Shown one piece after another: positions 27,032-34,927 of a stretch of DNA of 64,000 nucleotides. The notes under the pieces are model-generated. The model was not told where the DNA came from. It did not search any database and was given only the letters and a program-made list of their open reading frames with translations. Source of the stretch: Bacteroidota bacterium (GTDB taxonomy: Bacteria > Bacteroidota > Bacteroidia > Chitinophagales > Chitinophagaceae). Location: positions 51,631 to 115,630 of the forward strand of contig JAFAFR010000041.1 in the NCBI GenBank assembly GCA_023423405.1, read 5' to 3'. The position numbers and the translations under genes were made by a program. The first letter of the stretch is position 1, and each line of letters begins with the position of its first letter.

Positions 27032-27116
27032 AAAAGCAGTCGTTTATACCGCACAATCTAAAAATTTGAGGGCGGCAATTCTTCGAAATTAGTATCAAAA
27101 TCTATTCAATCCGTTT

Positions 27117-27146
27117 CGGCCACGAGCGGGCCGCCAGCCGTGGCCG
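27117..27146. other. GC-rich hairpin in the divergent intergenic region
   Basis: A perfect 8-bp stem (CGGCCACG / CGTGGCCG) encloses a 14-base GC-rich loop, within an otherwise A/T-rich 200-bp interval between two divergent genes. There is no T-tract on either side, so it is not a typical terminator. A regulatory structure or a remnant of a palindromic repeat is possible. Confidence 0.4.
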
Positions 27147-27231
27147 GCTGCGGCTAATAAAAGCAGGAAATTAGCCAATCGCCTCATTTTTTTACCTGTC
27201 CGAAAGTTGTTGTTTGCGCCAAATTCCCGCT

Positions 27232-28299
27232 ATGACTAGAACGATTGCATTTTTACTTTTCCTGGTACTGAATATTCCCGCAATGGCACAGCCGGCGGGC
27301 CGCTGGACGGAAGAAAAGGCCTGGACCTGGTACCGCCAACAACCCTGGTGCCTGGGTTTCAACTATATTCCCGCTTATGCCATCAATTATACGGCCATGT
27401 GGGATAAAACAAGTTTTGACCCTCAGGCAATCGATCGTGAACTGGCACTCGCCGGAAAAACCGGTCTCAATTCCTGTCGCGCTGTTTTACAGTTTGCTGT
27501 ATATGAAGAAGATCCCGCAGGTTTCCTCGATCGCCTCGACCAGTTCATGAAAATCTGTGCAAAGTATAAGATCAGCTTTGTGCCTGCACTTTTTGACGAT
27601 TGTGTATTCGGACTGGAGCACGATCCCAAAACCGGCAAACAACCCGAACCGCTGGTTGGTTGGTATGCCTGGGCCTGGTCGCCCAGCCCGGGACACAGCA
27701 TGGTGGTGGATTCCACCACCCACCCGCGCCTGGAGAAATATGTGAAGGCGGTGATCGGCCGTTTCCGCAATGACCCGCGCATCCTGTTCTGGGATCTTTA
27801 TAATGAACCCACCAACGGCGGACTCGGAACAGCCAGCCTGCCCCTTCTGCAAAAAACTTTCCGCTGGGCACGTGAAGTAAATCCTTCACAACCGCTGTCG
27901 GTGGGCGTATGGGACCGCAACACACGGCTCAACGACATCGTCCTCGCCGCCTCCGACATCATCAGCTTCCACCATTATGGTAAAGCGGACGACCTCAAAA
28001 AGATGATCACCGAACTGAAAAAACACAACCGCCCGCTCATCAATACCGAATGGATGAACCGCCCGGCAGGTTCTGTCATCAGCACCCATCTTCCCATTTT
28101 TTATGAAGAAAACGTGGGCTGTATGCTCTGGGGACTGGTCAATGGAAAAACGCAGACCGACCTGCCCTGGGGTCATCGCCCCGGCGATCCCGCACCGCAG
28201 GTTTGGCAACACGACCTGTTCAAACCCGATTTCAGCCCCTGGAATCCGGAAGAAATTAAGCTTATCCGCGAGTACGGAAACAAGGTGAATAGAAAATGA
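27232..28299 (+). CDS. GH5-like (clan A) cellulase-family glycoside hydrolase, secreted
   Basis: ATG 27232 gives 355 residues with a signal peptide ending at PAMAQ. It is paralogous to the lipoprotein at 16947 along its whole length: WTEEKAWTWY start, acid/base Glu192 in WDLYNEPTN, SDIISFHHYG, nucleophile Glu273 in INTEWMNRP and a shared GLVNGKTQT end segment. Unlike its paralogue it carries no lipobox, so the two may sit in different compartments. A beta-propeller hydrolase gene follows at once, repeating the gene order at 16947-20008. Substrate unknown. Confidence 0.85.
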   Translation: MTRTIAFLLFLVLNIPAMAQPAGRWTEEKAWTWYRQQPWCLGFNYIPAYAINYTAMWDKTSFDPQAIDRELALAGKTGLNSCRAVLQFAVYEEDPAGFLDRLDQFMKICAKYKISFVPALFDDCVFGLEHDPKTGKQPEPLVGWYAWAWSPSPGHSMVVDSTTHPRLEKYVKAVIGRFRNDPRILFWDLYNEPTNGGLGTASLPLLQKTFRWAREVNPSQPLSVGVWDRNTRLNDIVLAASDIISFHHYGKADDLKKMITELKKHNRPLINTEWMNRPAGSVISTHLPIFYEENVGCMLWGLVNGKTQTDLPWGHRPGDPAPQVWQHDLFKPDFSPWNPEEIKLIREYGNKVNRK

Positions 28300-28352
28300 T
28301 CAGGAATAGAAAGTCATTCCTGCCGATTTATAATAGCTTGACCCCTGCATTT

Positions 28353-29393
28353 ATGAAAAGACTACGTGTATATAAGCGCATCCCGATATTGGCGGCCGGT
28401 CTCCTGTTTGCATTGATTGCTGACGTTGTAGCCCAGGACAGTAATGGTAAAATGCGGATCGCTCCCGCACCACTGTACCGCGATCCGATCTACGACGGAG
28501 CCGCCGACCCCACTGTTGTATACAACCCGCAAAAGAAAGAATGGTGGATGTTTTATTCCCAGCGCCGCGCCAACCAGCAAACCGCCAATGTAGCTTTCTG
28601 TTATGGAACTGCCGTTGGTATTGCGGTGTCTTCGGACCATGGCAAAACCTGGGTGTACAAAGGCACGCCGGCGCTGGAATTTGAAGAAGGTGTGAATACT
28701 TTCTGGGCGCCGGACATCATACTTGACAATGGAACTTATCACATGTTCGTGGCGTATATCCAGGGCGTGCGCAACGACTGGGGTGGCAAGGCCGTGATCA
28801 CACATTTCACTTCCAAAGACCTCTGGCACTGGAAACACGAAGGCCACTTGAAGCTTTCTTCCGAAAATGTGATCGATCCAACCTTTCTCAAACTGAAAGA
28901 TGGGAAATGGCATATCTGGTACAAAGATGATACCCGCAACGCCATCACCATGACCGGCGAAAGCACCGACCTGCGGAACTGGAAACTGGCCGACCAGCCT
29001 GCCATTGGCGGCAAGCCCCACGAAGGTCCCAAGGCCTTTTTCTTCAAAGGATCTTACTGGATGATCACCGACGAATGGGCCGGCCAGCGCGTGTACCGTT
29101 CCAACGATGCGCTGAGCTGGGAACGCCAGGGAATGGTGCTCGATAAAAACGGCACGCGGAAAGAAGACAGTCCCACCGGCGCACATGCCGATGTGGTGGT
29201 GGTAGGAGAGAAGGCCTATATTTTCTATTTTACACACCCGGGTCGCAAAGTGCATTTTGAAGGCGAGCTCGATAAGGATGGTGGCTATTCCTATTCCAAC
29301 AAAAGGACCAGCATCCAGGTAGCGGAGCTGGTGTATAAAGACGGCACCCTGGTGGCGGTGCGCGACGAGCCCTTTGATTTTTATTTGCCCTGA
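28353..29393 (+). CDS. GH43/GH117-like five-bladed propeller hydrolase, secreted
   Basis: ATG 28353 gives 346 residues with a signal peptide ending at DVVAQ; an earlier ATG at 28296 overlaps the upstream stop but precedes the signal by 19 residues. A clan-F-like propeller is visible with Asp52 (GAADPTVVY), Asp175 (VIDPTF) and Glu224 (HEGPKAF), spaced as in GH43 enzymes. FWAPDIILDNGTYHMF is the characteristic second blade. It belongs with the GH5-like gene just upstream. It may remove a terminal arabinose, xylose or anhydro-sugar; family GH43 versus a GH117-like branch cannot be settled here. Confidence 0.75.
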   Translation: MKRLRVYKRIPILAAGLLFALIADVVAQDSNGKMRIAPAPLYRDPIYDGAADPTVVYNPQKKEWWMFYSQRRANQQTANVAFCYGTAVGIAVSSDHGKTWVYKGTPALEFEEGVNTFWAPDIILDNGTYHMFVAYIQGVRNDWGGKAVITHFTSKDLWHWKHEGHLKLSSENVIDPTFLKLKDGKWHIWYKDDTRNAITMTGESTDLRNWKLADQPAIGGKPHEGPKAFFFKGSYWMITDEWAGQRVYRSNDALSWERQGMVLDKNGTRKEDSPTGAHADVVVVGEKAYIFYFTHPGRKVHFEGELDKDGGYSYSNKRTSIQVAELVYKDGTLVAVRDEPFDFYLP

Positions 29394-29412
29394 GGGAATA
29401 GTTCCGACTTCC

Positions 29413-29420
29413 TACCTTTG
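29413..29420 (+). promoter_or_regulatory. TAnnTTTG (-7) promoter box before the PAP2/haloperoxidase-like gene
   Basis: TACCTTTG matches the Bacteroidota -7 consensus TAnnTTTG exactly and ends 5 bp before the start codon at 29426. A clear -33 TTG at the normal distance is not seen. If used, the transcript would be nearly leaderless. It suggests that this gene is transcribed separately from the hydrolases upstream. Confidence 0.4.
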
Positions 29421-29425
29421 ACCAT

Positions 29426-30763
29426 ATGATGAGACTGCTTGTAACCATACTGCTTTCAGGAATCCTGCTCCCCGCCATGGCCCGCCAGGGAGCAAACCCG
29501 GAAAAGAAAAACTGGCGCACCTTTACGGAAGATCCCCGGCACATACACGAGACCGTTAAAAAGGTGACGGATATTATTGTGCGCGATATCTATTCTCCCC
29601 CGGTAGCCAGCCGTACCTATGCGTATATTACTGTTGCCGGGTATGAAACCGGGCGCCATGCAGATCCCGCATACAAATCACTCGTAAACCAGTTGAAAGG
29701 GTTGCAACAGCTTCCACAACCCGATCCGGCCAAGGAATACAGCTATACGCTTGCCGCTGTGCACGCCATTTTGCTGGTGGGAAAGTCGATGGTGATATCG
29801 GAAGAGAGCATGCGTGCATATGATGAACAACTGTTGCAGCAAATGGCGCAGTCGGGCATGCCGGCCCCTGTGTTAGCCAACTCGAAAGATTTTGGAGAAA
29901 AGATGGCCGCTGCCGTACTGGGATGGGCATCGAAAGACAACTACTCGTACACCCGCTCCCTGCCCAAATACGATGTGAACGATGACCCTGCCACCTGGAA
30001 GCCTACTGCGCCTGCCTACATGAAAGCCGTTGAGCCGCACTGGAACAAGCAAAGAACATTTGTGATCGACTCGGCGCAGCAATACAAACCGCCTGTTATA
30101 CTTCCATTCTCTACGGAAAAAGGAAGCCCCTTTTACAATATGGCGCTGGAAGTATATGAGGCAACAAAAAAACTGGACGACGAGAAGATATGGATTGCGA
30201 ATTTCTGGGACTGCAATCCTTTTAAGATGAATGTGAACGGGCATGTAATGTATGCCACAAAAAAAATATCTCCCGGCGGACACTGGATCAACATCGCTGC
30301 CCTGGCCTGCCGCCAGGTAAAGGCAGGAACAGTAAAAAGTCTTGAGACCTATGCCCTTCTTTCTGTAACGCTGGCGGACGCATTTATTATCTGCTGGGAT
30401 GAGAAATACCGCAGCAATGTTATCCGTCCCGAAACTTATATTGGTTCTTATATCGACGGGTCGTGGATGCCCATTCTGCAAACGCCTCCTTTTCCTGAAT
30501 ATACTAGTGGACACAGCGTGGTATCGGCTGCAGCTTCAGAAGTGCTGACCAGGCAGTTTGGCGACAATTTTTCGTACACCGATAATACGGAAGAAGAATT
30601 CGGGATCCCATCGCGGAAATTCAAATCCTTTAACCAGGCTGCAGAAGAAGCTGCCATCAGCCGGCTCTACGGTGGCATCCATTACCGGCCCGCCATAGAA
30701 TATGGCCTGGAAGAAGGCCGGGCCATGGCCGTACTGGTGGCAGGCCGCCTGCGCACGCGGTAA
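29426..30763 (+). CDS. Vanadium-dependent haloperoxidase-like / PAP2-superfamily protein, secreted
   Basis: This 445-residue protein has an N-terminal signal peptide. The C-terminal half carries the PAP2/vanadium haloperoxidase motifs: KYRSNVIRP (Lys and Arg), YTSGHSVVSAAASEVL with His363, and SRLYGGIHYRPAIEYG with His419. These residues bind phosphate or vanadate. Bacteroidota members are generally annotated as vanadium-dependent haloperoxidases, but phosphatase activity is equally possible because the sites are superimposable. It ends 68 bp from the convergent response regulator gene. No link to sugar metabolism is evident. Confidence 0.85.
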   Translation: MMRLLVTILLSGILLPAMARQGANPEKKNWRTFTEDPRHIHETVKKVTDIIVRDIYSPPVASRTYAYITVAGYETGRHADPAYKSLVNQLKGLQQLPQPDPAKEYSYTLAAVHAILLVGKSMVISEESMRAYDEQLLQQMAQSGMPAPVLANSKDFGEKMAAAVLGWASKDNYSYTRSLPKYDVNDDPATWKPTAPAYMKAVEPHWNKQRTFVIDSAQQYKPPVILPFSTEKGSPFYNMALEVYEATKKLDDEKIWIANFWDCNPFKMNVNGHVMYATKKISPGGHWINIAALACRQVKAGTVKSLETYALLSVTLADAFIICWDEKYRSNVIRPETYIGSYIDGSWMPILQTPPFPEYTSGHSVVSAAASEVLTRQFGDNFSYTDNTEEEFGIPSRKFKSFNQAAEEAAISRLYGGIHYRPAIEYGLEEGRAMAVLVAGRLRTR

Positions 30764-30831
30764 AAGGTTGTGGTGCGGCTATGGCTGGCCTGCGTTCATT
30801 CATACCCGCCGTCCGCGCGGGCTTGTGCGGC

Positions 30832-31611
30832 TCACGCAGGATACTTTTTCTCTTCCTGCTTGGAATGCATGTAATCGGTAGGAGTCATGTTGAACTGTTT
30901 CAGGAAGTTACGCGCGAAGTTGCTCTGGGAGCTGAAACCTACCATGTGGGAGATCTCATAGATCTTATACTCGCCCTCTGCCAGTAACTCAGCCGCTTTT
31001 TTCAAACGGGTAATATTGATGAGCTCCAGCGGCGTGAGGTCCGAAACGGCCTTGATCTTGCGGTACAGTGTAATCCGGCTCATGGTCATGATGCGCGCCA
31101 GCTTTTCCACGTCGAGGTCGGTATCTTCAATATTGCGGCAGATGGTATCGTTGAGTTGCTCCAGGAATCTTTCATCGGCTTTGGTATGTGCAATGCTTTT
31201 TATGTGCACCAGCGGTGAACTCGCAAAATACTGGCGGATCATGTTCCGGTTGTTCAGCAGGCTTGCTATTTGCGCCAGCAGGTACTCTTTGGAGAAAGGC
31301 TTGTCAATATAGGCATCGGCGCCCAGTTCAAGTCCCTCCACCTTTGCCTGCAGGGTATTCCTGGCCGTGAGCAATATCACCGGGATATGCGAACTCTCCA
31401 CGTTCGATTTGATGCTGCGGCACAGCTCAAAGCCATCCATAACCGGCATCATCACATCGCTGATCACCAATTGTATGGCTTCGTTCTCCAATATCTCCAG
31501 GGCTTCGCGGCCATTGCCGGCTTTGTGCACCTGGTATTTGGATTTGAGGATTCGTTCCAGGATTTCCAGGATTTCCTCTTCGTCGTCTACTATCAGAATC
31601 GTTGGCAGCAT
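30832..31611 (-). CDS. Response regulator with AraC-type DNA-binding domain
   Basis: The 259-residue protein has a receiver (about 3-118) with acidic pair DD at 9-10, phosphorylated Asp52 (LVISDVMMP) and Lys in DKPFS. A C-terminal AraC HTH pair (about 155-255) has MSRITLYRKIKAVSDLTP and VGFSSQSNFARNF. It follows the sensor kinase gene after 9 bp and is in the same reading frame. Together they match the domain order of a single HTCS protein, so this is very probably the detached output half. It should control the SusC-SusD operon on the other side of the kinase gene. Confidence 0.92.
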   Translation of the reverse strand: MLPTILIVDDEEEILEILERILKSKYQVHKAGNGREALEILENEAIQLVISDVMMPVMDGFELCRSIKSNVESSHIPVILLTARNTLQAKVEGLELGADAYIDKPFSKEYLLAQIASLLNNRNMIRQYFASSPLVHIKSIAHTKADERFLEQLNDTICRNIEDTDLDVEKLARIMTMSRITLYRKIKAVSDLTPLELINITRLKKAAELLAEGEYKIYEISHMVGFSSQSNFARNFLKQFNMTPTDYMHSKQEEKKYPA

Positions 31612-31620
31612 AACTCAATT

Positions 31621-34600
31621 TTAATTGGTTTGGTAGGATGTTTGTGATGCATGGACCGCCGGCTTATCGGCGATCTTTTGTTCAGCAGGCAGCTCCAGTA
31701 CAAAAAGGTTAACGCCGTCTCCACGCGGCTGCAGGAACAGGCGTCCGCCGTGCAGTTCCGCCAGCGACCGCGCCAGGCTAAGCCCGATACCTGTTCCTTT
31801 CTGGCGATGATTTTCTTTCAGGCGGAAGAAGGGTTCAAAAATGCGATCGGCCATATCTTCCGGGATCAGTTGTCCATCGTTGCTGAAGAGCACCACCACC
31901 TGGTTTTCGCCTTCCTTCACAGGTAAGAGTTGCACCAGTACTCTTTCCGCTGCATATTTGGTGGCATTGGAGATCAGGTTATAAAAGATCTTGTTCAGTG
32001 CCTCTTCGTCGGCATAGGCGTAGATATCGGTTGAAGGCATTTCCAGTGTGTATTGCAGGTGCCTTTTTTTGGCAAGCGACTGGAAGCTGAGAAAAGCCTC
32101 TTCGAGAATGGCTGAAATGTTCTCCTGGCTGAATTCCAGCCGGAAACCTTTCGCTTCTGTTTTCCGGAAGTCGAGGATCTGGCTCACCAGGCTCACCAGG
32201 CGATTGGTATTTCTTTCCATCATCTGGATGTCGTCCTTCATGTCGGCGTGTTCGCCCCATTGCTCACGCAGGTTTTCGAGCGGGCTTTTGATAAGGGTAA
32301 GCGGCGTTTTTATTTCGTGGGCTATATTGGTGAAGAAATCGATCTTGGCCTCGTAGATCTCTTTTTCCTTTTTCACCTGGGTTCGGTTGTGGTAGGTCGT
32401 TATAATGTAATAAGCGAGCGACAATGCCATTGCAGCATATATCATTCTTGCCCAGATGGTGGCCCAGAAAGGCGGCAGGATCTCAAAGGACAGTGTACGC
32501 TCGCGGTCCGACCACTTCCCGTTTACCGCAGCCCGCACCCGGAACGTATAGGAGCCAGGCGCCAGGTTGGTGAAATAGGCTTTCCGGTTGGTTTTGAGAT
32601 AGGTCCAGTCCTTATCGAGCCCATCCATTTTATAACTGTATTCGGTCAGGTCAGGTGAGGTGAAGCTCAGGGCGGCAAAGTCGAGGCTGAAGCTGGAACG
32701 GTCATAGGGCAGTGTGATCTTATCTGTAAAGACAATGGATTTTTTCAGCCAGCCGCTGTCCCTGTTGATAAGCACATCCCTGTTCTGCACCTGCAGCCCG
32801 GTTATGAAAAGGTTGGGTTCAAAATTATTGGCGAAGAATTTATCGGGGTTAAAGCTGATCATGCCCTTAATGCTGCCGAAGTACAAAGTGCCGTCGCTTT
32901 GCAGGTAGCCCGAACTGTAATTGAACTGTTCGTTCAGCAAACCATTTTCCTTCGTGTATACCTGCATGTTATTGTCGGCAGGGTTGTAGCTGACCAGCCC
33001 GCGGGAAGTGCTGATCCAGAACTGTCCCCGGTTGTCCTGGATGGTTTTGAAAATATAGTTGCTCGGCAGGCCATCGCGTGTAGTTAGGGTTTTGAACTTG
33101 GTGCGCGACGCATCCAGTTTACAAAGCCCGCCGCCGTCGGTGGAGATCCAGAGCTGGTGGGTTGAATCTTCGTACAGCGCGTTGATGATATTGGAGGAAA
33201 TGCTGTTGGGATTGCCTTTTTCGTACCGGTAATTCACCGATACGCGATTGACGGGATCGTAGCAATATAACCCGTCGTTGTGTGAGCCGACCCATATTTT
33301 TCCTGCATGGTCTTCCAGCAGGGTGGCAATGAATCCATACCCCGGCGCACCCGGTGGAACGGCGAAATTGTCGGTTGCTTTAACGTACCAGGCCAGGCCA
33401 TTGCTGGTAGCAGCGTACAGGTCGCCCGAGCGGCTCCTGATAAAACAGAGCGCAAAATTGCTGCGGAGCCGGTTCTCACCCGGGCCTGCAATATAGTGAC
33501 GGTATACCTTCTCCGTGCGGATGTCCATAACATCAATGCCATGTTCAAAAGTGCCGATCCACAGATCGTTTCCGTCTGGCAGCAGGCCGTGGATATTGCT
33601 GTAGGAAATGCTGCCGGGTTGTCCCGTGGGCCGGAACTGCGTGATCTTTCCCGTTACGGGATCGAGTTTATTTAGGCCTGCGTCTTCGGTGCCGATCCAG
33701 AGTTGCCGGTACTGGTCTTCACAGATCTCGCGCACAGCGCTGCCGGTAATGGACTGGGCGGAATTATCGGGGAAATATTTATGGAAATACGTGAAGGGAT
33801 GCGGATGATAATTGATGCCGCCGAAAAAAGTGCCTGCCCATATGCCGCCTTCCTTGTCGGCGCATAGCGTGTACACTGCATTGTCCGAGAGCGAATAGGG
33901 ATCCAGGAATTTTTTCCGCAGGTTGCTGATCTGCCCGGTTGCGGTATTGTATATGAAGATGCCGCTTTCCGTGGCAAGCCAGTATTCGTTTTGCCGGTAA
34001 GGTTTTATATCGCGTATGTAGATGGTGGTCTTATCGGGGTTATAGGAAAGTACATCTGTGTACCTGCCGGTTTGCAGGTCCAGTTTTTTCAGTCCCTGGT
34101 TGGAAGTGCCTACCCAAACAGCGCTGTCGTTTTCGGGGTAGAGCCGCGAAACCCAGCGCGAGGCGGGGGGCGCGGACAAATGAAAAACATCATAGCGTTC
34201 CTTCCCCGGGGCATCGGTATTCCAGCGGTACACGAAACCGTTTTCCGTGGTTGCCAGCATCCAGCCGCCGGGTGTTATGGCGAGGGAGGTGGCGGGAAAA
34301 TATTCTTCGGTGGGAAAAGCGGTATCTGTATTGGTAGCGGGATCGTAACAGTGCAGGGTGAAAATAGCGATGTACCAGATCCTTCCTTTTTTGTCCTGCT
34401 GAATGGCGTTCACATCGCGCAGGCTGTCCACCACCGGTTGCAGCGACTCCGTTTCCGGGTTGTACAGGAAAAGTCCCTGCGAGCTTCCCACCCAAAGGTT
34501 TTCTTTGGAATCGCGGTGCAGCGACAACACGAATTCGGTATTGGGTTTATCCTGTGCAATACGTGCATGATGGATCTTTTTGAACCGGTATCCGTCGAAA

Positions 34601-34794
34601 CGGTTCAGGCCTTCCTTGGTGCCAAACCAAATAAACCCGTCGCTGCCCTGGATGCTGCAGTACACGGTATTGTTGGAGAGTCCGTTCTCTGTTTGGTAGT
34701 GGCGGAAATAATAAGGCTGTGCCACACCGGTAGTACAAACGGCAAGCAACAGGCAGAGGAGCAGCAATCGCAGGTATTCTTTCGAATGTAACAA
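31621..34794 (-). CDS. Sensor histidine kinase with periplasmic two-component-regulator propeller domain (HTCS-like N-terminal part)
   Basis: The protein of 1057 residues starts at an unusual TTG (34794); no in-frame ATG precedes the signal peptide (ending GVAQ). The periplasmic sensor is a double propeller of about 12-14 repeats (WFGTKEGLNRFDG, LWVGSSQGLFLY, IWAGTFFGGINYH) with a Y_Y_Y domain (about 705-772). A transmembrane helix (about 777-800), HisKA with His826 (FTNIAHEIKTP) and HATPase (NLISNATKYA, GTGIGLSLA) follow. It ends after the ATPase domain. Receiver and AraC domains are encoded by the next gene. It should sense a glycan fragment, probably an arabinose-containing oligosaccharide. 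Confidence 0.92.
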   Translation of the reverse strand: MLHSKEYLRLLLLCLLLAVCTTGVAQPYYFRHYQTENGLSNNTVYCSIQGSDGFIWFGTKEGLNRFDGYRFKKIHHARIAQDKPNTEFVLSLHRDSKENLWVGSSQGLFLYNPETESLQPVVDSLRDVNAIQQDKKGRIWYIAIFTLHCYDPATNTDTAFPTEEYFPATSLAITPGGWMLATTENGFVYRWNTDAPGKERYDVFHLSAPPASRWVSRLYPENDSAVWVGTSNQGLKKLDLQTGRYTDVLSYNPDKTTIYIRDIKPYRQNEYWLATESGIFIYNTATGQISNLRKKFLDPYSLSDNAVYTLCADKEGGIWAGTFFGGINYHPHPFTYFHKYFPDNSAQSITGSAVREICEDQYRQLWIGTEDAGLNKLDPVTGKITQFRPTGQPGSISYSNIHGLLPDGNDLWIGTFEHGIDVMDIRTEKVYRHYIAGPGENRLRSNFALCFIRSRSGDLYAATSNGLAWYVKATDNFAVPPGAPGYGFIATLLEDHAGKIWVGSHNDGLYCYDPVNRVSVNYRYEKGNPNSISSNIINALYEDSTHQLWISTDGGGLCKLDASRTKFKTLTTRDGLPSNYIFKTIQDNRGQFWISTSRGLVSYNPADNNMQVYTKENGLLNEQFNYSSGYLQSDGTLYFGSIKGMISFNPDKFFANNFEPNLFITGLQVQNRDVLINRDSGWLKKSIVFTDKITLPYDRSSFSLDFAALSFTSPDLTEYSYKMDGLDKDWTYLKTNRKAYFTNLAPGSYTFRVRAAVNGKWSDRERTLSFEILPPFWATIWARMIYAAMALSLAYYIITTYHNRTQVKKEKEIYEAKIDFFTNIAHEIKTPLTLIKSPLENLREQWGEHADMKDDIQMMERNTNRLVSLVSQILDFRKTEAKGFRLEFSQENISAILEEAFLSFQSLAKKRHLQYTLEMPSTDIYAYADEEALNKIFYNLISNATKYAAERVLVQLLPVKEGENQVVVLFSNDGQLIPEDMADRIFEPFFRLKENHRQKGTGIGLSLARSLAELHGGRLFLQPRGDGVNLFVLELPAEQKIADKPAVHASQTSYQTN

Positions 34795-34883
34795 TTTGAA
34801 AAAACTTTGATACGTAGCGAATCGGGCTTATGGGAAATATGGACTTCCTTCGATTATGGTTTAAAAATAGCATTTTTTAAATC

Positions 34884-34899
34884 ATGTAAACGATTACAT
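34884..34899. promoter_or_regulatory. Candidate LacI-family operator upstream of the SusC gene
   Basis: ATGTAAACGATTACAT has perfect 6-bp arms (ATGTAA/TTACAT) and a dyad axis within a central CG, the LacI-operator form. It is 29 bp upstream of the SusC start at 34928 and in the interval shared with the divergent sensor kinase gene. The LacI-family gene at the end of the same gene run (48936) is the obvious candidate to bind it. The operon would then have dual control by the two-component pair and LacI. Binding is inference. Confidence 0.55.
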
Positions 34900-34927
34900 C
34901 CATTATTAACCAACAATTGATTGCTGT

